Positions 11,271 to 23,514 of a stretch of DNA of 64,000 nucleotides are shown piece after piece. Each line of letters begins with the position of its first letter. Position 1 is the first letter of the stretch. The DNA is from Symsagittifera roscoffensis. Its lineage: Eukaryota; Xenacoelomorpha; Acoela; Convolutidae. The stretch is from assembly GCF_963678635.1 (NCBI RefSeq), contig NC_087062.1:44716395-44780394 (forward strand), in the 5' to 3' direction. Both the position numbers and the translations under genes were made by a program. The notes below the pieces were generated by a model. It had not been told where the DNA came from, did not search any database, and worked only from the letters and a program-made list of their open reading frames with translations.

Positions 11271-13528
11271 TTAACACACAATGGTGGTTTGTTCTTCCGA
11301 TTATTAAGTTTTTCTTTTTCATCTTATATAACCATTCAGATCGTTTGTCCTCAACACGGAAATTGCCAACTTTTGCTTTTTTTCATGTCGTTTGCTTGTC
11401 AATCCTTCTCTCTGTTTTGACAGTTTCTATTGCGAATAGATGATTCGACATTGTTGCCTTTTTTCACCTCAATTACTTTAGTTCCTTCTTTTGTCTTGAT
11501 TGGCTTTTCTGAAATGTCTGCGTGGAAAAATTTTCCATTACACATATGTAGTGATTGTGTGGGTATACTCTGCATTTGTTTCTCAAGTTTCATTAAAATA
11601 GACAATTAGGCTCGTCATTGAAATAGGCCTATGAAAAACACATTTGTCTTCTAAGATATTTAGTCTTCAAACTTGCATGCGAATTTTAAAAAAACGGGCA
11701 GAAAATTTGAAAAATATAACGCTTTGTGAACTCACCCTCTCCCTCAAATTCAGTATAGTATCTATTGGCGCAAAACATGAAATCTGTGGAAGAGAACAAA
11801 GGAATCAAAAGTATCGAACTCCTGGGAGTGGGGACGATCTTCTCTAAAATTTCGCTTGGTTAAAAAATGATTTTAAATATGAATCACTTTCACTAACATT
11901 ATCTAGCCAAATGTGGAACTGATTTAAAAAATTGTTTTAGCATGGGTTGAGTAATTCGAGGGTCTACGCAACATCTACCACGGTGACCAACATTAATGAA
12001 ACAACCACCACTAAATCAAATGTAACTTCTTTTTCTGCTAATCACTAACTAGTTTAACAAACGCATGTAATGAAACTATTTTCGCGGATAACTTTTAAAC
12101 TGAACAGGCTTTTTTACATCCCATCCGTCACGAAACAACTAGGAGAAGAAATTGTGTGAGGCTGAAAAACGCGTACGGGGGTCAATGATGCTGTCAAACT
12201 GAAGCCCGATTGGCGTCATTCGGATTGAAAAAAAATCGAAATTTTGTCTTGTCGGTTGTCGAGGAAAACTGGCCTAAATTATACAGTTAATCCTATCTAA
12301 TTGATACGAAGTTTGATAGGATACTCCAAAATAATTTTCGCTGCAGTTTTAGACTTTTCATCAAGTGCCCTACCGCCAAATTCCCACCTTTTTAACTCCA
12401 AGCAACTTGACACCATACAATTTCACTCCCTACTTTTTGCTGCCTTAGCAATTTAAAAACCTAAATCCACTACTTTATAAAGCACCGCTTTAATTCAAAA
12501 TGAAAAGTGAGCTTACTTCAAAGGAGACTTCGGTAAACATCAAAGAATAAAGCAAGGAAACTTTGAAAGACAATTTTGCGCTACTTAAGATATGAAAAGA
12601 AATGACCTTGTCAAAAATTCGGATTGTTAAAATGGTTCGAATTAAAATTGAGCAAATTTCCCAAGAACTTCAGACCCGCAATTGTTAAACGAGGGAAATT
12701 AGACAAAAAGCAAATTAGACGTGAACAAAAAAATAAATTTAGACGGCGATGCAAAGTTACAAATTCGGGAAATTAGACGTAATTGTAATGTTAACGTGTG
12801 TGAAATTTGCTCACTGACTACAATTAACTTTTGCTGACTACAAATAACTTTCATTCGTGCTTTTCATATGCGATTCAATTTTGCACATGTCGCAATTGTA
12901 TAATCTATGCATTTTAAAAAGGATTTATAATAATTGGATTAGCTTTTTATAAATCATATATAATCAATGCTTTCATATGCAAGGGTTTTTAAACTCTTTT
13001 GTATTTGTGAACATTTGTTTCAAGCAATAAATTTTGTCAGCTTTTTGCTTTTCGTCCAAAATGCTAGTTGTGCAAAAAGAATTCAATGTTCCGATTCCAA
13101 TTCATTGGAGCGGTCTAATTTGCTTATAACACGATGGCTTCGTTGAGCTTTTTTTGAATTGTTGGCACGCAAAGCTAGAGGGTTTTTCAGCCCCTAGTCA
13201 CAACCTAGCTTTCCAAAAAAAAGGGCGATTTTCCTAGGATTGAATTGCTAATGCACGAGTCAAGTTTTGCGTTTCGTACGTTTTCCGGGATTCTGCAAGT
13301 CTTTTCAAAAAAAGCTAAACAAACATCAATTAAACGGTGTTATCGTTCTTTTAGTGATGTTTTTTATGAGAATTAAATGAAAAAAACTCATATGCCAATG
13401 TTCACGAACATAGGACTGCGTGAACATTTTTTTGTAACCAGTCGCAGATCCATGATTTTTCCATGTTAGGTTTTCAAAAAATGGAAAAAGTTGTCTGCTT
13501 GACTTAGTTCAGTCAAATTAATGTGCTT
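11271..13528. other. Spacer with no gene recognised
   Basis: This AT-rich stretch has no exon with a convincing splice frame on either strand. Short open frames at 11187-11420, 11399-11605 and 11644-11847 have no recognisable motifs. A loose reiteration of AAATTAGACG occurs around 12690-12785. Confidence 0.6.
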
Positions 13529-14738
13529 ATTACGAGGCCAAACTGTGCATTCTCTGCATTGTAAGCGGAATCCGCAACAGGCCAAAATCAGATTTGTCGC
13601 AGAATCTGCAACATTGCTACTTTTCTTTGATCTTCTATGCTGTTTTGGATTCCACAAACAAAAACCTAAATCATTGTGACGCTCAAAATTGCTCGAAAAA
13701 TAGGCGAATTTGCGGAATCCGCAACTGTATTTGCGGAATAGAGAACAGTTTGTGGAATCCACAAACAAATGATAAAACATTTGTATCGTTAAATTGAGCT
13801 GTTGCGGAATCCACAACTGTAAGTGGAATCCGCAAATAGTAAGTGGAATTCGCAAATTGTAAGTGGAATCCGCGTTTTGTTTGCGGGTTCCCTTTGCATA
13901 TATTTATATGTGTAGTAGCCTTTAAAACGATATCTTTAAAATACATGATTTGATTTCGCTAGAATATAAATTTACTAGAATAGATCAGTGATGGGAAATA
14001 ATGGAATCCCAATTACTGACCAGTATTTGGGATCGATGAAATCCCAAATACTGAACTAATTCGACGATTTGCTATGCGTGGGGTTTCTAATCACTCTCAA
14101 CCTACTGACTCCAAATAATGGATATGTTCCATATTTATTCCACATTATTCCAGTTTTTAGGATTTCATCAATCCCAAGTACTGACCAGTATTTGGGATCG
14201 ATAGACTCTCGATAGACTTCCCATACACTCTCAACCCAATGACTCCAACTATTGAAACTCTTCGGGGTTGTGTTTCCAAAATACTAAAAGATGACATCCA
14301 CCAATTTAGGTAACCAATGTCTTAAGACTTATTCGTGGGTTCCGCTGACTTTGCTTTTAAATTCCGCATTGCTAGAGATAAGAATTCCAGCTCAGCTTTT
14401 AATTGTTCATATGCAAGTTCAGTATTGAACAAAATTAGGAATCCACTTACAGTTTGCGGAATCCACTTACATTTGCGGATTCCGCTTACATTTTGCGGAA
14501 TCCACTTACAGTTGCGGAATCCAGAACAACTTGCTATATTTGCTTGTTGCGGACTCCGCAACAAAACAAATGTGCCGACCAAATTTACGTTACAGGTATA
14601 TGTATGCGGAATCCACTGAAATTTTGTTTGTGGAATCCACTTACATTTTGGAACATATTTTAAGACTTGTCTCTGGAATCCAGGCACATACAGACACAAA
14701 ATTGTGCTCCTATCCAGTGCACAGTTTGGCCTCGTAAT
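13529..14738. mobile_element. Foldback element A, arms built of GGAATCCRC modules
   Basis: The ends carry a 21-bp inverted repeat at 13529-13549 and 14718-14738 (core TACGAGGCCAAACTGTGCA). Inside, the two arms hold many copies of TTGCGGAATCCAC or AAGTGGAATCCGC, in opposite orientation left and right of about 14100. The centre (about 13990-14280) contains a second direct repeat with CTGACCAGTATTTGGGATCG twice. There is no transposase frame, so it is non-autonomous. A cluster at 56560-56710 reuses a similar GTGGATTCCAC phrase. Confidence 0.8.
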
Positions 14739-15166
14739 GCTGAGCCTTCATAAAATACCATGAGGACATCCTTTGCAAAAACCTAAATTGACCGTTCATG
14801 TTTTTTGACGCACACTCTCATCTCAATTTTAGTGAATAATGGCCCTCAAGGCGACTTTTGCAAAAACTAGATAGTGGCAATTATCACTTATTTTGAGGGG
14901 AGAGCAGTTATTTATTTTTGAAAAGTAATTTAGGTCAGTGCAATAAAGGTATTTGATGAGTTTTATTTATCCGAAATACAAAAAGAATAACAAAACGACA
15001 TAAGTTCGCCCCTGAGGGAATTCTGGGTTTGCACCTGTTTCTTCTCAAAAAATTTAAATTTAAATCAAAAACCATTTTACTAGTTTTTTTTGTCTTTGTC
15101 ACAATTTTCAACCCGAATTTTTTAGACAAAAAACATTGTTGTGGTCGAAATATTTTTTACTCTTTG

Positions 15167-15205
15167 CATTCGTCGAGAACTAGTTTTACTTGTTCTCGAC
15201 GAATG
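15167..15205. repeat. Perfect short hairpin
   Basis: CATTCGTCGAGAAC at 15167-15180 is repeated inverted at 15192-15205, around an 11-nt loop. It lies about 60 nt before the first visible exon of the membrane-protein gene. Its role is unknown. Confidence 0.8.
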
Positions 15206-15262
15206 CCCTGCAATTGCTTCTAAAATGTAGTTAATTTTGAACTCATGTGTTTATGTGTTCAG

Positions 15263-15323
15263 AAAGATGGTTCCAATTATCTAAATGATTACGATTACTA
15301 CCTCGACTACTTCTGGGAAAAAG
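15263..15323 (+). CDS. Membrane-protein gene, internal exon
   Basis: This 61-nt exon begins in phase 0 after TGTTCAG and ends in phase 1 before GTGAGAC. It encodes the extracellular acidic segment rich in Tyr and Asp. Confidence 0.7.
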
Positions 15324-16705
15324 GTGAGACACTCCTCTGGTATCTTTCCTGCCATACTCTTATACGGTGAATTTTCGTCTTCATTCAGTTCATTTCGACT
15401 GCCAATTGCGACGTAGTTAGGGGATAAAAAAAGCAGTCTCCATGTGTTGCCAAAAAGTGAAGATAGAAGAGCCAAAAGGTCCCCGTTGTTAGTCTTTTAC
15501 ATTATGGTTGTGGCTCAAAATTTTGTGATAGCAATTTGCGCCATCATATACAATGTCTACAGGGATGCGCGCAAAAAAAAAAACTTTTTCATTCGGTTTT
15601 TGATTTCATTATTTAAATATGAGCTTTTGTCGGCTCGAGCTCTTTGTAGACATTGTAAATACTGGCGCAAGTTGCGTATAAGAAACTTGAAGGCACGTAA
15701 AAAGTGGCATTAAAGGGGACCTTTTGGATCCTGCTACCGTCCCTTTTTAAATCGAGAAGTGAAATTCAGCGTTCGTAACATAATGGAATCAGTTTAAAAC
15801 TAGTGTTTATATCCAATTATATTATTGATGAAACTATCTCTAAAAAATATTTCTAACTAACCATTCATGATCCATAACTAACACTTACAATTATTTGTAA
15901 CAGGGTGCAATAGAACAAAATATATATAACTTAGAAGACGGGTCGTTCTCCTTCAGAACAGTTCCTGATACCTAACTCGCAAATACCAGTTACACTAGAT
16001 CTATTGAGACTAGGAGATATAAGAGTAAGATTAAGATCGATATTGGACTAAGAAGTTGCACGAATCTATCAGGCCGAAAATAAGATAGCGTGACGAACAG
16101 ACGGTGTGCCTTATCTGAAATTACTCTATGAGTGAGCCACCCCGGGCATAAACTCAATAATTAGTTTTAAATATATCCTACTGCCTATTCCAATGACAAA
16201 ATATCACAAAATAGTCCCCTCTTTTGGTACCACACTCTGCTCCTATTACCCTAATCTGATTGTTTTTCTAAATATCAAACCTTAAAGCCTCTTTATGAGT
16301 TATGAACTGTGGTACCATTGATTTTCTTATAGGTGTTCTACGATTCGAGGATGATCTTCCCACAGGGTGAGAATGAAAACTTATTTCTGTCAAAGTACAG
16401 TATTTCCGCTGTTATTAAAACCTATTGTGAAAAGTATAAGAATAAAAATAAAAGTTTATCCAGAGACTAGTGATCTTGACAATCATTATTGCAGGTTCGA
16501 GTACGTCTTCTGCTACTTTGTGATCCCCTCGGTGATCATATTGGGGCTTGTAATAGGGACCATAGTAGTGATGAACAAGATGTTCTACCGCAGACAGACA
16601 GGACAACTCGGCGGCAGAGCCACAATGAGGAGCAGAGCCAACACAACAAACAAGAAAACCACTACAAGTTCAGGGAAAAGGAAAACTGCGGCCAAAATAG
16701 TTTGA
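15263..16705 (+). CDS. C-terminal part of a single-pass membrane protein
   Basis: Three exons (15263-15323, 16333-16366, 16495-16705) join in one frame, with AG acceptors and GTGAGA donors. They give about 100 residues. An acidic, Tyr-rich segment (NDYDYYLDYFWEK) is followed by DDLPTG. A ~23-residue hydrophobic helix (FCYFVIPSVIILGLVIGTIV) follows. The basic tail starts MFYRRQTGQ and ends in a Lys/Thr/Ser-rich stretch with TTNKKTTTSSGKRKTAAKIV. The polarity suggests a type I protein with a short cytoplasmic tail. Earlier exons must lie to the left but I could not identify them. The acidic-aromatic stretch, helix and basic YRR motif recall the C-terminus of alpha/epsilon-sarcoglycan, but only weakly. 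A MITE and a dispersed repeat lie in its first visible intron. Confidence 0.75.
15340..15398 (-). CDS. Possible second exon of an antisense gene
   Basis: After an acceptor ending TTGGCAG, an open stretch encodes SRNELNEDENSPYKSMAGK. Its phase fits the donor of the candidate first exon at 16982-16867. The right-hand limit is set only by a weak donor (GTGTCT). It lies wholly within the plus-strand gene's intron, stopping short of exon 15263-15323. One phase match can be chance. Confidence 0.3.
15472..15727. mobile_element. Small TIR element in intron
   Basis: CCAAAAGGTCCCC at 15472-15484 is repeated inverted at 15715-15727. Inner arms also pair loosely, through GCGCCATCATATACAATGTC on the left and its diverged complement ending CTGGCGC on the right. 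It is 256 bp with no coding capacity, and no target duplication is evident. Confidence 0.75.
15780..16150 (+). repeat. Dispersed SINE-size family, copy 2 of 3
   Basis: It matches copies at 10880-11270 and 47140-47470 over AGATCTATTGAGACTAGGAG, GTTGCACGAATCTATC and GCGTGACGAACAGACGG. It lies in the intron of the plus-strand membrane-protein gene. Confidence 0.75.
16333..16366 (+). CDS. Membrane-protein gene, 34-nt micro-exon
   Basis: The exon starts after CTTATAG and ends before GTGAGAATG. It adds VLRFEDDLPT with split codons at both ends. Only this reading frame joins both neighbours without a stop. Confidence 0.65.
16495..16705 (+). CDS. Membrane-protein gene, terminal exon
   Basis: The exon starts after TTATTGCAG. 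It encodes the end of the extracellular stalk, the transmembrane helix and a ~48-residue basic cytoplasmic tail, and stops with TGA at 16703-16705. Confidence 0.8.
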
Positions 16706-16830
16706 AGTGGTTAATTTCCAGTTTTTAGATATCTGATATTTTTAGTTTGTACCAAATGTAACCACCATTAAAAAAATATATATAACTTTTCATCCAGAAG
16801 AAATTATTTACATTGGAAATATTCTGTGAA

Positions 16831-16836
16831 AATAAA
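16831..16836 (+). terminator. Poly(A) signal for the membrane-protein gene
   Basis: AATAAA lies 126 nt beyond the TGA stop at 16703-16705, a usual distance for a short 3' UTR. Confidence 0.55.
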
Positions 16837-16866
16837 TCCTTATGAAAACTGTAGAAATGGGGATAC

Positions 16867-16982
16867 CTTTTGTTCTGACCACTACGAAGTGGGAAGTAAC
16901 TATGGCGTAGGATGCTTTTATCTCGGCCGAGGGAAAGCTCGTAGGCCATTTCCAATATTCTATCACACTCTTCTTTGTTCAT
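16867..16982 (-). CDS. Candidate first coding exon of an antisense gene
   Basis: The frame opens MNKEECDRILEMAYELSLGR. An in-frame TGA lies two codons before the ATG, and there is a purine at -3. A donor (AAAAG|GTATCC) after GQNK leaves phase 2. The composition looks coding rather than random, but I recognise no family. Read unspliced, the frame stops at 16725. A phase-compatible partner is at 15398-15340. The gene would overlap the 3' end of the plus-strand membrane-protein gene. Confidence 0.4.
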
Positions 16983-17628
16983 GATTCAGTTGCCAAAAAG
17001 TCAGCAAAAGTCTCTTAGTGTTGATAAAAGTTGGCTGGAAATTTTGGCTTTCTGACCAATTTAGAGCCTTATTAGTCTGACAATTGCTTTCGAGGTTAAT
17101 TTTGATTTTCAGACCCGTTTTTTTCCAATTGCTCTGTTATTTGTATATTTTACAGCTAAATTTCTTCAAACGCTTTGAAAGCCGATGAGTTTAATCAAAT
17201 GAGCTCTTATATAAGCCTTTGGTAGTTTTTAAAGCAAGACGGGACTCACATGTTTCTGGAAAGGTAAACAATTCTTTTTGAAAAACTTTGAAAACTTCCA
17301 TTTTTTTGGTTGCAGTCCATTTTACATAATAGGTGAAAAAGAAAGTCTGAAACTTTAATACCTCGATATGATGATGGCAAATTTTTTTATTCATTCAAAA
17401 TTGCATGAATCCCAGGAGTTGCTTTATATTTCGAAGTACTAAGTGAGAATACCTGGAAACAAAAAGCAAAATGGGAATGATTTTTTTATGATGCAGTACG
17501 ATAATGCGAGAATGACGATCAACAAAAGCTTTGAAAGCTTCAAAAAAAAATAAAGAGTGGCGAAAAGAAAAAAGAAACCTTCCAGTATTGTTGTTACTAC
17601 TGCATCAAAATATTCCAACTATTAGACC
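16983..17628. other. Spacer with nothing recognised
   Basis: AT-rich sequence between the small genes and the MITE at 17629. Short open frames show no motif or splice support. Confidence 0.6.
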
Positions 17629-17790
17629 CAGGGGCAGATCTAGGATTTTCTTGAGGTGTGCGTGCGCAATTTCGTGAAATTTTCATTAATTTTGTCGACC
17701 TTTTCTTTAGGTTGACCACGTGCTCGCTCAAATCTCAAAAAAAACCTAAAAATAATCCAATCATCCACTTGAACTACAAGAGTAATTCTT

Positions 17791-18114
17791 CGGCATTTTA
17801 TAATGATCATAACATCAACAGTTTATAGCAGCAAACTCAAAGCAAATACTGGTAATTTCCCTTGAGACAAATTGCTCCTTTTTGGAGTTCCGACTTGATT
17901 AGGTCTGAACCGTGTTAGAGAGGAATAAACAGTTAAAATAGGGTATCACCTCATGTTTTAGTATGTTAGACCATGGGTAAGTGGGGGGCTCTAACCTACG
18001 CCGAACCGGTCAACTTTTATGTTTAGGTTTTTGTCCTAGACCGGTTTGCCATTAGTTCTTTTTTATTTCCACGCTTTCGTTTCGTTTATATGCGTTTACT
18101 TCTGCGCTGCAACA
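17791..18114 (-). repeat. LTR of the BEL-type fossil, distal copy
   Basis: It matches 27031-27358 over AGCAGCAAACTCAAAGCAA, CGGTCAACTTTT and ending GCTGCAACA on the plus strand. The plus-strand left limit is uncertain and may reach 17719. Confidence 0.8.
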
Positions 18115-20559
18115 TTTGGAAGAACTGGTGCGAGCCTAACGGTCGGTCGGGTAAGTTCGCTCGTGGCTGTACTAATGAGGGCGGAACGTGCGCATCCGAC
18201 TTTACTGTAGTTAAGCTTCACAATGCAAGCGAGAAAGTAATATCCTCACGGGCTATTGGTTTCAATCACCCATACGAGATCACCCGTTTTGAAAACAACG
18301 TCAGTTTGAGTGTTTCACTTCGCAAGCTTATTAACTAAATGGACATGCTTTTGTAGCCAACAAGACTATATAGCGTCAACGTACGACTGCGCTCGTGCGT
18401 ACCTTTTCTTATGATCGAAGTTTTCCCAAGGAGAAAGAGAAGAATAACTTGCGGCGTAGTGCTCAAGCAAAAATTGATTGGGTGCTAACGCTTCTAAATC
18501 ACGCGAATCGGTACTTACTGGAGTGATCGGCCTTGCATTCAAAGTCTGCTCCACTAAGCAAAGTGTTGTCCCCAACACTTCTTCTGTTACCCACCTTCTT
18601 CCTAGGATATCGTGGAGTACAGATTTAACGCTACAAACAAGGCGCTCCCAAGATCCGCCATGATGTGGTGCACTGGGAGGGTTAAATTTTCAGGTTATGC
18701 TTTTATGCGCAAAAACAGTTAGAGCCATGTGGTTCCAGTTCTTGATACAGGCGAGAAGTTCCTTTTCTGCACAATTAACGTTGGTTCTGATATTCGACCA
18801 AAAAATGCTGATTGTAGCGAGGCGCGCAATGAAACGCTTGATGCCTATCAAGTTTGAGCTGGTGTCTAGTGAAGGCACAATCTCGAGGTGTACAGCCCTG
18901 CTAGTGAGGCAAAAGAAAAGAAAACACCTTCATTTCTCAGTGCTCCTTCAAATGGGGTCCTAATATGGTCCAAAATAGTAAAAATTGTTTATACCCGAGG
19001 CGTTGGACAGGTGAAATTGCCTGAATCAGTTGAATCGTGATTGCTTTTCGCTTGCGACATGTAACCCAATGGTTTTCAGTAGACTTCAGCAGTCGAAGCA
19101 ACCCAAGTATAGCGTATTTTGAGTTATTCACGGAGCACATGTAGTCCAGCACTTGATGAAAATGCTCAAGGTGGAGGTTTTGGGCCAAAAATTGAACTAA
19201 TGTATGCCGGGTGTCAAGCAAAAAAGGATGACTAGTTCCACACTTGGTGTCAAATAAACGTTTTATGCGGCCATCTGAATCCAAGAAGGGGGAGCACTTG
19301 CCAATGTCGCTATTGCCCTTAATGGATTTCCCAGCAGTAAGTAATTTCATTTCGATGGGAAATGAGTTGACTTGGTTGAGATGTATAAGCTTCTTCTCCG
19401 CAATATACAGCTCAAGATTGATCTCAATGCTCAAGGTAATCTCAATGCTGGTACCGCGAAATTGTGCATGGGACGGCAGCAGCCTTAACATAAAAAAGAT
19501 GGTTCATTTTCATCTTGTAAAAGAACCCAAATTCTTACAGTCAAGTCCATGATCTCGATATTGACAACAATTTCATCGGCGTAACACGCGCTTTATCAAA
19601 GACCAAAAAGATTTCAGTTCTGTGCGAGCTTATGAGTTGCGCACGCAAAAACCCAACGGCTCAGGAAAGATCCTGCGAACTATCACCGAACATGTGAAGC
19701 GACCACAGGTTCTGTGAAGTAACTGAGGGGAAGTGTCAGTTCACTTAAGAGAGGGAGCCCGGAGTGCCACTCCAGAATTTTTCCCTAATAATTTCTGGAA
19801 AATCTTCATCCCATTTTTGGCCAATTTTTCACTGTGTCACATCCGATGTGGGATACTCCAGGCACAAAAAACGAAGCAGAGATTGATCTTGGCCGAGGAC
19901 TCCTACCTGGAGAAACATACCACCCATATCCTCGGAGAGGGCGTGTTTGTGCTGTCGGAAATGTAATAGAACAAATATCAGGTTTTGGGGTTGTTCTGGA
20001 CCCAGCAATAGGGATTGATTTAAGGATGTCACATGAAACTAAGCAGCCCCGATAAGGACTCGACGCTCCTTACCCGGCTTATTCAGATTTATAACTGGGT
20101 GGTGCGCAAATTACCACTCGCGATGGTTTCGCGAACGTGAATCAAGCGACTTGACGGTAACGACATGACCATTCTTGATCTCCTCCCATTTTGTCTCTGC
20201 ATATCTTTTATGCAGCTCTGAGTCTTTAAATAACCTTTGCAACAGGGTTTTAAAAATTCGCAAGTAAAAATTTATACGGCAGACTGACATTGTTATCAGC
20301 CCAAAGCTATGGCACGATGTATCTTTCACTGTCGTGGAACGTTTCTGAATTGAGAATAGAAAAAGTGTGTTCATCCGCAGATGATCGGGCATCGACTTGT
20401 TTAAAAGATCCATAAGATTCCAATTCATAACAAGATTTTATCTGGTCAGTTAAAGAAGAATCTTCAACCACAAATTTAATGCATGAAGAACCCAGCGGAC
20501 TGCGACAACGATCCACAAATGAGCCAACCTATTGATATGCGGATGGCACTTGGTGGAAC

Positions 20560-22340
20560 ATATGCCCCATTTTCTAACTTGAACCTCATTTAGTCGTGAT
20601 CGTTAACCCAAGTTAATGAAGTGGTAAACAACTCTTACTAGAATAGCTAAATATCTAAAATTCCGCGGTACGGAATGGGCCGACCAGAAAATTGTTAATA
20701 ATTAGGATAACCTAAAATACTTTTATAATGACTTATGTTATTACAATTAATCCAAATGTTTCATTCTAGAACTTGAATTGATTGTATTCAATGGAGGGTT
20801 GGAGGAATGGTTTGAAAATATTGTCTGGGATTTGAACCGCTGCGATGCGTGTATGAGCCGCCTTAACTTCCTAATTGCGCTACAAGTTTTACTGAGATAA
20901 GGATGTTTGCTTGATTAACAGTATGACGTATAGGTATGTTGCGGAGTATTTCTGACCTATGGAAAATTAAGAAACCAAATGTAGGCTGAAAATGTGGCAA
21001 ACATGCGTTACTTTATCGCAAACTGAAGAAACTATAAGAAAACATGTTTATTCAACCAAGAAACATGTTTTCAAAAAAACGGCGTTTTTTAAAAAGTTTT
21101 CATTAGAAAAAAAACTTTTTTGCCCAATCTTAGTGAATGAGGGTGTAGCGGATTAGTATGTGCGCCTATTAATATGCAGTAATTGCTTTAACTGGATGTG
21201 CTTTGAGACCAAAACGATTTAGCCTAAAATTTCAAAGAAATTCGAAAATCTTTCATCTGGAAATATAGTTTTGCTGTCTGAGATAATGTTGCAATTTATT
21301 CCTGCTCTAAAATTGATATGATTTTCAAATGTAAAACTGTTTCACATATTTGAATTTGTTCCTGTCCAAATTTGGAGAGGACTTTCCTTTAATCCCAATT
21401 TGTTTTCGGAATTCTTTTTAGTTTTAGTTAAGTCTGAAATTTGGCCTTTCAAGTTCTTTTTTATTTTCAATTGACCCAAATTTTAAGCAATCAAACAATT
21501 TGATGAATTTTTGAGTACTAAAGCAGACCGTTATGAGTTTTGAGTACTACATGTTATGATTCACACAACATAAATTTTATCATATGCGACTATAGGGGGC
21601 CCGCTGATTCACACGCTGCCATGTTTTTGCCATTCCGCTGCATTTCATAAGATAGCCATCCGATTCACACAACAAACGCAGCACAGCGCAAAACCCAACT
21701 GGACAGCCAAATTCATGCTCAAATTGTGCTTAATCAACCCGCGCGTATTCCATCAATATGCTATGATGTAGCTACAGAACTTGAATAGTCAAGCATATAC
21801 AAAATTGGTGTCTTGCAACGAATCTCTTAACCCCTATTTTGCAATAGGGGGGACTGTTGACAAAAACCTAGTTACAATTGATTGAAGATCTTAAAAATAT
21901 CCCGTTCAAAGTCTCATATTTTTTCTCAATTCTTGGTTTTTCTTTTTTCTTTTTTTTTCAATTTCCATTTTACATTAAAGTAGGACACGTAACTTGAGAC
22001 ACATACAAAACACGCTACATGTTTGCTCAAGGTAGCCCGCAGTTTCAAACAATACACACAGTTTAAAAAACTGCGACTAGAGGCGCCCGCCGATTCACAC
22101 ATACCACACTATATCATATGCGACTAAAGGCGCCCGGCAATTCACACAACATAACTTAAATCATATGCGACTAAAGGAGCCCGCTGGTTCACACTCTGCC
22201 ATGTGTTTGCCATTCCGCTGCAGTTCATAAGATAGCCATCCGATTCACACAACAAGGCGCAGCACAGCGCAAAACGCAACTGGACAGCCAAATTCTTGCT
22301 CAAAATGTGCTTAATCAACCCGCGCGTATTCAAAAAATGA
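20560..22340. repeat. Non-coding insert-like stretch in the LTR fossil with direct repeats
   Basis: A ~190-bp segment at about 21551-21755 recurs at about 22140-22335. Both contain CGCAGCACAGCGCAAAAC and TGCTTAATCAACCCGCGCGT. The phrase GCGACTAAAGGCGCCCG followed by ATTCACAC is itself reiterated three to four times. It interrupts the coding-like parts of the fossil, so it looks like a later insertion. Confidence 0.65.
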
Positions 22341-23514
22341 ACCTTCTCTTAAGGAGAGCTCAATCGATGAACGGAGTGGTAGTAATCCTGTTCTAGGATA
22401 TCTTCTATCTCTTCATGGTAGAACTGTAAGGGCTTCATAGGAGCTAAGTGAGGTTGTTTAGCCTGAAACTCAGGTATATTTATACATTCTGTACCAATAT
22501 TAACTTTGTCTTTCACATAATCCTACATAATGAAAGATAAGTCGGCGCTATTCGGTTCAGATGATACAAAAGTTTTGACTCGCTGTGCTTCGATGACCTT
22601 TACGGCATTGAAACTACTGATGGATAAGTAGACTGGCTCACCAACCAACTTTAAGCGGCTAGCGAGAGATGCGGATACCCAAGCGTGTGTAGGGGGTCCG
22701 CCGCAAAGAACCATAGTCCAGACACTGGTGCTATCCGAAGATACACCAGATGTTACACCAAATGTTGCATGAGTGGAAACATCTTTCGGTTTGGACTTTT
22801 TTTTTCTTATTTTGGTGAAAAAATTCTTTCAGCACCGTGAAGAAGAACGTTGTGCGTGCTCTTAGAGTCCTGTTTTGTTCATTTATTTGCCTTCGTGCAA
22901 TCACGGAAGCTATGATTCCCATTGAGCCTTGTGAAACAAAAATCTTGCTCAGCTATAAACTCGCTGAGTAGACTTCTTTTCCTTGAAAGCAGCGCAGGAC
23001 CAAAGTGCAGGCTTTCTTCTACACAGCAGGCACGGCGGATCATTAGAACAGTTTTTGTAATCGCTAGACTCTTAGCGTTTGATGCAAACATTTTTGTTGT
23101 AGTCGGTTTACCTGTTTAATCCCTTTTAGCTCCAGGACCAATGGCGTGCAACATTTCGTGGCCCTCTGCTTTCTCTTTTAACCAATTATTGAAATCCAGG
23201 AGGCTGGGACGCTGCCAAACAGCAATTCAAAGTATGCAACAAGTCCTTAAACGGGGAGGAGAAACTGATGACATTCTCTGAATTATCAATTTTGTGGGGA
23301 GAAAACTAGCTAATTTATCTAAATTAGCACCAATAACATTATGAGGCTGGCCAAAACTTGCCTGCAATGCAGCAGTTGCATCCTCGTATAAAACTCCACT
23401 GTAAGTGTATTCGGCGATAGCTGCTGTGGCTTTTCTGAGCGTCTCATTATGAGCGTCTCTAAGTAATTTAGTTTTTCGTCAACACTCAGAAGTGCGGAAT
23501 CGATGGTTGAGGTC

